Source: an uncultured Gammaproteobacteria bacterium
GTDB taxonomy: Bacteria > Pseudomonadota > Gammaproteobacteria > Pseudomonadales > Pseudohongiellaceae
Length of the DNA stretch: 36,821 nt
Direction of reading: 5' to 3'
Assembly: GCA_903837345.1 (NCBI GenBank)
Contig: CAILUG010000012.1
Span: forward strand, 1-36,821
Below the pieces are notes generated by a model. The model was not told the origin of the DNA and did not search any database. It saw only the letters and a list, made by a program, of their open reading frames with translations. Positions 31,691 to 36,821 of this stretch are shown in pieces (positions within the stretch are counted from its first letter, which is position 1; each line of letters opens with the position of its first letter). The position numbers and the translations under genes were made by a program.

Positions 31691-32848
31691 TTATTTGTAC
31701 AAATATTCGCGTGTGACCGGCACTGGCCCGTGCTGCTTGCAAAGCTGCAACTGGAACACCACCAGGTCGGAATAGCGGAAAGCCGCTTCACATACGGCCA
31801 GGTAGAACTCCCACATGCGGCAGAATTCCTCCTGCATCAAACCGGCAATGTCGTGGCGATGGCTCTGGAAGCGCTGGAACCACTGTTGCAGCGTATTGGC
31901 ATAGTGCAAACGCCATACTTCGATATCGACTGACTGCAGACCGGTGCCTTCAACCGCAGTAGCCAGTTCCGATAGCGCCGGCGTGCTGCCGCCGGGAAAG
32001 ATGAATTCACGAATCCAGCGATTGGTGACGCCCGGCGGGCCGGTCCGCCCTATCGTATGGACAAGCGCTACCCCGTCCTGTTTCAGTAATTCATGGACTT
32101 TTTTGAAATAGGTGCGGTGAAACGGCCGCCCGACATGTTCGAACATGCCGATGCTGACGATGCGATCATAGCGGCCCTTGTGCTCGCGGTAATCGGCCAG
32201 TTCGAACCGCACATTGCTGAGACCGCGCCGGTGCTTCTCGCGCTCTGCCACTGCCAGCTGTTCGCGCGACAGCGTGATGCCGGTGACTTCACAATCGAAA
32301 TGGGTGGCCAGATGGAACACCATGCTGCCCCAGCCACAACCGATGTCGAGAATGCGATCACCGGGCCGCACCAGCAGCTTGGCTGCAATATGCCGGGCCT
32401 TGGCCTGCTGGGCCGCGTCGATATCCATGTCATCCTGGGGGAAATAGGCGCAGGAATAGAACATTTCCTGATCGAGAAAGCGGCGGAACACCTGCTCGGG
32501 CACGTCGTAGTGATGGCTTACGTTGCGATAGCTGTTGGTGACGCGATTCCACTGCTGCAACAGGCGTGCAAGGGTACGCAGACCAAAACCGGGCTCTATT
32601 ACTGCAAAATTGCTGCGCAGGATTGCCAGTAGTGCATGGATGCCGGTAGTGCCGGCATGCCAGGCACCTTCCATATAGGTTTTGCCCAGCTCGAATTCCC
32701 AGTCGCGGGCAATACGAACCAGCGCCGACTGGTCAGTAAAATGCCAATGCGCCTCAGTCCCGGATTTGCCAAAGGTATAGTCACCGCCTGGCAGATGCAG
32801 ATGCAAAATTCCGGTTTTGATGTGCTTTTCCAAGAGTTTGACAAACAT
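31691..32848 (-). CDS. cfa: Cyclopropane-fatty-acyl-phospholipid synthase
   Basis: A 385-residue protein of normal length. The N-terminal domain (1-110) is followed by the family motif SHHYDVPEQVFRRFLDQEMFY and YSCAYF (131-136), the SAM site RILDIGCGWGSM (165-176), VTGITLSREQ and a catalytic region around RTGPPGVTNRWIREFIFPGG. It adds a methylene from SAM across double bonds of membrane phospholipid acyl chains at the inner membrane. The gene is first in its unit, followed by the 42-aa peptide gene. Promoter lies in the 190-base gap shared with the BPSS1780 gene. Confidence 0.92.
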   Translation of the reverse strand: MFVKLLEKHIKTGILHLHLPGGDYTFGKSGTEAHWHFTDQSALVRIARDWEFELGKTYMEGAWHAGTTGIHALLAILRSNFAVIEPGFGLRTLARLLQQWNRVTNSYRNVSHHYDVPEQVFRRFLDQEMFYSCAYFPQDDMDIDAAQQAKARHIAAKLLVRPGDRILDIGCGWGSMVFHLATHFDCEVTGITLSREQLAVAEREKHRRGLSNVRFELADYREHKGRYDRIVSIGMFEHVGRPFHRTYFKKVHELLKQDGVALVHTIGRTGPPGVTNRWIREFIFPGGSTPALSELATAVEGTGLQSVDIEVWRLHYANTLQQWFQRFQSHRHDIAGLMQEEFCRMWEFYLAVCEAAFRYSDLVVFQLQLCKQHGPVPVTREYLYK

Positions 32849-33038
32849 ATCGACTCACCGTGGAAATCCGCCGGCAATATATGCCAGTGATTTTGATTTT
32901 CGGCAAGACATCATCGGCAAAGGATTGATCCCGGCGAAGGGGATCGACATCGGGCGGTGTGTACTTCGGACATCCGTGTGGGTAAAGTCTGCTCTCCCCC
33001 CGCGCCCCTCCAAATACAACACCAAAACGGGATCCTGC

Positions 33039-33872
33039 ATGGAAACAGACCACAATGAGCCCCCCGGCGAAACTGCCCCGGCGCAAGCTGTGGCCACTTT
33101 CGACACAATACATGCGCCACGCGTAGTCGTGGGCGACCGGGGTGCCGGCTGGATTGTCGAGGGCTGGGATCTGTTCAAGCAAGCCAAGGCCAGCTGGCTG
33201 CTGCTGGCGCTGGTGGGTGTTATCTGGCTGGAGCTGCTCGACAGCTTCCGTTTGCTGGCATTTTTCGACTCCCTGTTCTCCTTTGTGCTCTCAGCCGGCT
33301 TGTTGCTGGCGTGTCAGGCCAATTACCGGCAGCACCCGTTCAATCCTGCCATTCTGCTGGCCGGGTTTCGTCGTGAGTATCTGGGCCGTCTGCTGGGCGC
33401 CAATCTGGTCCTGATCGGGTTGTCGCTGCTCATTGCCGGTGTGGGACTGGGCGATCTGCTATGGCGGGTTGCTGGCGATGAGTCACTGCAGAACCTGCTC
33501 AGGCGGATGGCAGCGCAGTCCGATGTCACCGATCCAGTTTTCATGAACACCCTGCTTGAGATTGACGCGGCCTTTGGCCTGATGGGCTTGCTGTTTCGCA
33601 CCCTGGTGATCCTGTTGCTGGTAATCCCGCTGCTTGCAGCGGCGTGGTTCGCGCCGGCCCTCATTGTGCTCGGCAACTGTGACGTCAAAACCGCGCTGTG
33701 GTATTCGATGAAAGCAGCCACACACAATGTCTTGTCCTTCCTCATCTACGGCGTGTTGTTGCTGATTCTTGCGCTGCTGGCGTTATTGCCCTGGCACCTT
33801 GGCTACTTGCTGTTGATACCGGTTTTCCAACTTTCCGTTTATCTTTCCTATCGTGATATTTTTGTCAATTGA
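33039..33872 (+). CDS. BPSS1780-family membrane protein
   Basis: A 277-residue protein begins at ATG 33039. A ~40-residue soluble leader leads into the family start GAGWIVEGWDLFKQAKASWLL, then helices around residues 70-90, 110-140, 195-220 and 230-275, ending YLSYRDIFVN. Function is unknown; the family is common in beta- and gammaproteobacteria. Longer upstream in-frame sequence lacks a ribosome site and is rejected. It lies 17 bases before the serine hydrolase. Confidence 0.85.
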   Translation: METDHNEPPGETAPAQAVATFDTIHAPRVVVGDRGAGWIVEGWDLFKQAKASWLLLALVGVIWLELLDSFRLLAFFDSLFSFVLSAGLLLACQANYRQHPFNPAILLAGFRREYLGRLLGANLVLIGLSLLIAGVGLGDLLWRVAGDESLQNLLRRMAAQSDVTDPVFMNTLLEIDAAFGLMGLLFRTLVILLLVIPLLAAAWFAPALIVLGNCDVKTALWYSMKAATHNVLSFLIYGVLLLILALLALLPWHLGYLLLIPVFQLSVYLSYRDIFVN

Positions 33873-33889
33873 CCCTTGCTGGAACCACT

Positions 33890-35047
33890 ATGACTACCAA
33901 TACATCCGGCCTTGATGCCAACCGCCTGCAACATCTGAGAGAAGTAATCCAACAGGACATTGCCACCGACAAATATTTCGGCGCGGCAATTCTGGTGGCG
34001 CGCGACGGCAAGCCTGGCTTGCAGGAAGCGTTCGGCTGGTCGGGCGCCGATCATCAGCGCGCCCTGAAACTGGATTCGGTGTTTTCGCTGTTCTCTCTGA
34101 CCAAGGCCTTCACCACCGTGCTGACCTTGCGCGCCATCGAGCTGGGCCAGTTCTCGCTGACTACCCGTGTGGCCGAAATCATCCCGGAATTTGCCGGTGG
34201 CCAGCGCGAGAAGATCAATTTCTTCCATCTGCTGACCCACACTTCCGGGTTGCCGGCACTGTGGATACCCAAACCCGGCATGTACATCGACCGGCTCGAC
34301 GAGATCATCGAGGCGATCTGCCAGAACATCCGCTCGATCGATCCGCCCGGCAAGCGCTGCCATTATTCACCACTGTTCAACCATGCCCTGATGGGTGAAG
34401 CCGTGCGTCGCTGTGATCCGCTCAAGCGCAGCTATCGCCAGCTGTTGCAGGATGAAGTGCTGACGCCGCTCGGCATGAAAGACACCGCCGTCGGACTGCG
34501 CCGCGATCTTGCCGAGCGCCATATCTTCCCGGATTTCCGTGGCAAACCGCCGCAGGAACATCTGGGCCGCAGCAACCTGGGCCCGCAAGGTGCTTTCAAG
34601 GAAGAACATGCCGAGATGCCGTGGGTGGGCGGTATTACCAGCGTGCCCGACCTGTTCCGTTTCTCGGAAATGCTGCGCCTGGGCGGCACCTGCAATGGCG
34701 CCCGCATCCTGTCGCCGGCCATGGTCGATCTGGCCACCCGCAACTGGACCGGCGAATTGCCCAATGAACTTTACAAATCGGTGGCGATCAATCATGGCTG
34801 GGAACCTTATCCTGCCTACATCGGGCTTGGTTTCTGTCTGCGCGGCGACAGCGTCTGCCCCAACCTGTTCGGTTCGCTGCCCACTCCGCGCACGTTCGGC
34901 AATTATGGTTCCGGCAGCACGCTGTTCTGGGTGGATCCGGTGACGCAAGTGAGTTTCGTGTATCTGTCGGCCGGCATCATGCAGCAGGCGCAGAACATCG
35001 AACGCTTCCATCGCCTGTCCGACATTGCCGCTTCGGCGGCACTCTGA
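33890..35047 (+). CDS. EstB-like serine hydrolase (beta-lactamase class C fold)
   Basis: A 385-residue protein begins at ATG 33890; a TTG seven codons earlier overlaps the previous stop and is less likely. The nucleophile motif SxxK is SLTK (Ser69, Lys72). The Tyr motif is CHYSPLFNHALMGE (Tyr159; the second Asn of a classical YxN is Pro here, typical of esterase-like members). HLLTHTSGLP and GGITSVPDLFRFSEML are further landmarks. No signal peptide, so it acts in the cytoplasm as an esterase or peptidase rather than a true beta-lactamase. It is 13 bases from the GMC gene. Confidence 0.88.
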   Translation: MTTNTSGLDANRLQHLREVIQQDIATDKYFGAAILVARDGKPGLQEAFGWSGADHQRALKLDSVFSLFSLTKAFTTVLTLRAIELGQFSLTTRVAEIIPEFAGGQREKINFFHLLTHTSGLPALWIPKPGMYIDRLDEIIEAICQNIRSIDPPGKRCHYSPLFNHALMGEAVRRCDPLKRSYRQLLQDEVLTPLGMKDTAVGLRRDLAERHIFPDFRGKPPQEHLGRSNLGPQGAFKEEHAEMPWVGGITSVPDLFRFSEMLRLGGTCNGARILSPAMVDLATRNWTGELPNELYKSVAINHGWEPYPAYIGLGFCLRGDSVCPNLFGSLPTPRTFGNYGSGSTLFWVDPVTQVSFVYLSAGIMQQAQNIERFHRLSDIAASAAL

Positions 35048-35060
35048 AGAAGCTACCACC

Positions 35061-36686
35061 ATGAACGGTCAACATTTCGATTATGTGATCATCGGTGCCG
35101 GTACCGCCGGCTGCGTGCTGGCCAACCGGCTATCGGCCGATCCCTCCGTCAGTGTGGCGTTGCTGGAAGCCGGCCCCTCGGATGCCACACCGCTGGTGCA
35201 CATCCCGTCGTTTGTCGGCACGCTGATGTTTCACAAAAATTATGGCTGGGGCTACAACACGGTGCCGCAACCGCAACTGGGTGGACGCCAGATCCTGTTG
35301 CCGCGCGGCCGCATACTCGGTGGCTGCAGCTCCACCAACGGCATGGCGTATTTCCGCGGTCATCCGCGCGATTTCGACGAATGGGCCGCGCTGGGCAATG
35401 CCGGCTGGAGTTTCCGCGAGGTGCTGCCCTACTTCCTGCGCTCGGAAAACAACGACGATTACCGTGATTCACGTTGGCATGGCACCCACGGTGAAATGCA
35501 TATCTCGCATGTGCGCCAATACAACCCGATGGTCACACCGTTTCTGGCCGCCACCTCTGCACTCGGCTACGGACGCTGCGAAGATTTCAACGGCGTCGCT
35601 GATCCCACCGGTTTTGACGTGCGGCAGAATGCGATCCATCACGGCCGCCGCGTGTCAGGCGTGACAGCTTTTCTCGATCCGGTGCGCCATCGCAAGAATC
35701 TGCACATCATTACCGACTGCCTGGTGCAGCACATCATCATTACCGGTGGCCGCGCTACCGGCGTGACCGTGGAACGTGGCGGCGTTATCGAGACCATCGG
35801 CGCCAACAAGGAAGTGCTGCTGAGTGCCGGCGCCTATGGTTCACCCGCCATCCTGCAACATTCCGGCATCGGCGATGCCACTGCGCTGCACCGGCTCGGC
35901 ATCGACGTGAAGCTGCATATGCCGAAGGTTGGCCACAATCTGCACGATCATCCGTCTTCGGTGGTGCAGATGAAGACCAACAACACCGAATCCTACGGCC
36001 TGTCGTGGCAGGCCTTGCCGCGCAATGCCCTCAGCGTGTTCCAGTATCTGTTTGCGCGCACAGGCCAGATCGCCGGCAACCTGTTTGAAGTCACCGGCTT
36101 CCTGCGCACCATCGATGGTCTCGACCGCCCCGACGTGCAATTTGTCTTGATGCCCGCCAATCGCCCCAACCCCGGCCAGGCGTTTCCGCATGGCCATGGC
36201 TTCGGCATCAACTCTATTCTGTTACGGCCGAAGAGCCGCGGCAGCGTGCTGATCAGCAGCAATGATCCGCACGCCGCGCCATTGATCGACAACGCCTTCC
36301 TGCGCGACGATGCCGACCTGGAGCCGCTGCTGCGCGGTCTGCGCATTGCCCGCAAGATATTGGCAATGCCGCAAATGGCGAAGTACCAGGCCACAGAAAT
36401 TCTGCCAGGCCCTTCACTGGACAATGACGACGAATTGCGCGATTACATGCGGCGCACCTGCACCGCTGTTCATCATCCAGGCGGTTCATGCAAGATGGGT
36501 AACGATTCAGATGCCGTGGTCGATCCACAACTGAAACTACGTGGCATTGATGGCCTTCGTGTTGTGGATGCTTCCATCTTCCCACGCATGGTCGGCGGCA
36601 ACTCCAACGCCGGCGTCGTAATGGTGGCCGAGAAAGCGGCGGATATGATCCTGAACAAACCGGCTCCGGCCCCAATCGACCTTTAG
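35061..36686 (+). CDS. GMC-family FAD alcohol/choline dehydrogenase-like oxidoreductase
   Basis: A 541-residue protein begins at ATG 35061 (GAAGAAG upstream). The FAD-binding motif IIGAGTAGCVLANRLS (10-25) is followed by the GMC signature GRILGGCSSTNGMAYFRGHP and the C-terminal catalytic region VHHPGGSCKMG (His472) and GGNSNAGVVMVAEKAADM (Asn516). It oxidises alcohols to aldehydes with FAD; it most resembles AlkJ/choline-dehydrogenase-type members, but the substrate is not determinable. Cytosolic or peripheral membrane. It ends the three-gene run starting at 33039. Confidence 0.92.
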   Translation: MNGQHFDYVIIGAGTAGCVLANRLSADPSVSVALLEAGPSDATPLVHIPSFVGTLMFHKNYGWGYNTVPQPQLGGRQILLPRGRILGGCSSTNGMAYFRGHPRDFDEWAALGNAGWSFREVLPYFLRSENNDDYRDSRWHGTHGEMHISHVRQYNPMVTPFLAATSALGYGRCEDFNGVADPTGFDVRQNAIHHGRRVSGVTAFLDPVRHRKNLHIITDCLVQHIIITGGRATGVTVERGGVIETIGANKEVLLSAGAYGSPAILQHSGIGDATALHRLGIDVKLHMPKVGHNLHDHPSSVVQMKTNNTESYGLSWQALPRNALSVFQYLFARTGQIAGNLFEVTGFLRTIDGLDRPDVQFVLMPANRPNPGQAFPHGHGFGINSILLRPKSRGSVLISSNDPHAAPLIDNAFLRDDADLEPLLRGLRIARKILAMPQMAKYQATEILPGPSLDNDDELRDYMRRTCTAVHHPGGSCKMGNDSDAVVDPQLKLRGIDGLRVVDASIFPRMVGGNSNAGVVMVAEKAADMILNKPAPAPIDL

Positions 36687-36735
36687 CAAATTACTTTTAA
36701 TGATGTATCACAGATAGTCGAAGCCCGGCAGCCAG

Positions 36736-36821
36736 TAGAGCTTTTCAAAAACGTCGGAGGCCATGGATGGCCGGAGGCGAGCCAACAGGGACGTACTCGT
36801 GGCGTGTTTTGAAAAGCTCTA
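36736..36821. repeat. Structured inverted-repeat element at the window end
   Basis: TAGAGCTTTTCAAAA at 36736-36750 is matched exactly by its reverse complement at 36807-36821. Inside lies a second palindrome GGCCAT-GG-ATGGCC (36759-36772) and a GC-rich remainder. Similar 'CCATGGATGG...ACGTACTCGTGG' intergenic units recur in several marine gammaproteobacteria, by memory only. The 86-base unit looks like a MITE- or REP-like hairpin element. The window ends exactly at its last base. Confidence 0.7.

Noticed and set aside
33890-35047. Antibiotic-resistance beta-lactamase
   Set aside because: It has the SxxK motif of the class C fold but no signal peptide and an altered Tyr motif, so an EstB-like esterase is more likely.

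Overview
The window looks like a piece of a gammaproteobacterial genome, probably a free-living aquatic or soil heterotroph. The evidence is a BPSS1780-type membrane protein, a DgcP-like diguanylate cyclase, a FadL-type porin, a Cfa-like synthase, many Tat-exported redox enzymes, moderately high GC and strong Shine-Dalgarno sites. The lineage is an inference from gene content; there is no rRNA or other marker gene. The left edge lies inside an IS3-family insertion sequence and the right edge falls exactly at the end of an inverted repeat. The window may therefore be a whole contig broken at repeats.

Layout. (1) 1-627: IS3-family element, cut by the window edge. (2) 714-3943: a minus-strand DUF6152 / exported lipoprotein pair, divergent from a secreted type-B carboxylesterase that is followed by a coupled 48-codon ORF. 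(3) 3970-10644: a four-gene minus-strand operon with touching genes. In transcription order it encodes a Tat-exported degenerate metallo-beta-lactamase-fold protein, a DUF1587/1595/1592/1588/1585 c-type cytochrome-like protein, a Tat-exported DUF1552 protein and an exported ankyrin-repeat protein. (4) 10735-11931: a second DUF6152 / WE-type exported pair, divergent from that operon. (5) 11982-17239: minus-strand operon of a [2Fe-2S] subunit, a molybdopterin hydroxylase subunit, an exported carboxymuconolactone-decarboxylase-like protein and a cytochrome c-PQQ dehydrogenase resembling polyvinyl-alcohol dehydrogenase. (6) 17410-21698: a GGDEF cyclase, then a second [2Fe-2S]/molybdopterin hydroxylase pair. 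(7) 21736-25672: a methyltransferase and an exported alpha/beta hydrolase, divergent from a FadL-type channel and a split YeeE/YedE sulfur-compound transporter. (8) 25688-29055: a 2OG-Fe(II) oxygenase, divergent from an acetate kinase-PduL fusion overlapping a CHAD-domain gene. (9) 29171-32848: a glycosyltransferase-like protein, a polytopic membrane protein, a 42-aa exported peptide and a cyclopropane-fatty-acid synthase. (10) 33039-36686: BPSS1780 membrane protein, EstB-like serine hydrolase and GMC oxidoreductase in one plus-strand run. (11) 36736-36821: structured inverted repeat.

How it may work together (inference). Sections 2-6 encode almost only periplasmic or envelope proteins: esterases, alcohol and aldehyde or heterocycle oxidoreductases, and haem proteins. 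A FadL-type channel for hydrophobic compounds lies nearby. The set suits extracytoplasmic hydrolysis and oxidation of hydrophobic esters, alcohols or N-heterocycles with electrons passed to periplasmic cytochromes. No substrate can be named from sequence alone.

No intergenic gap exceeds 300 bases. The largest (23145-23416, 272 bases) shows only one short dyad. No tRNA, rRNA, CRISPR array or recognised riboswitch was seen.
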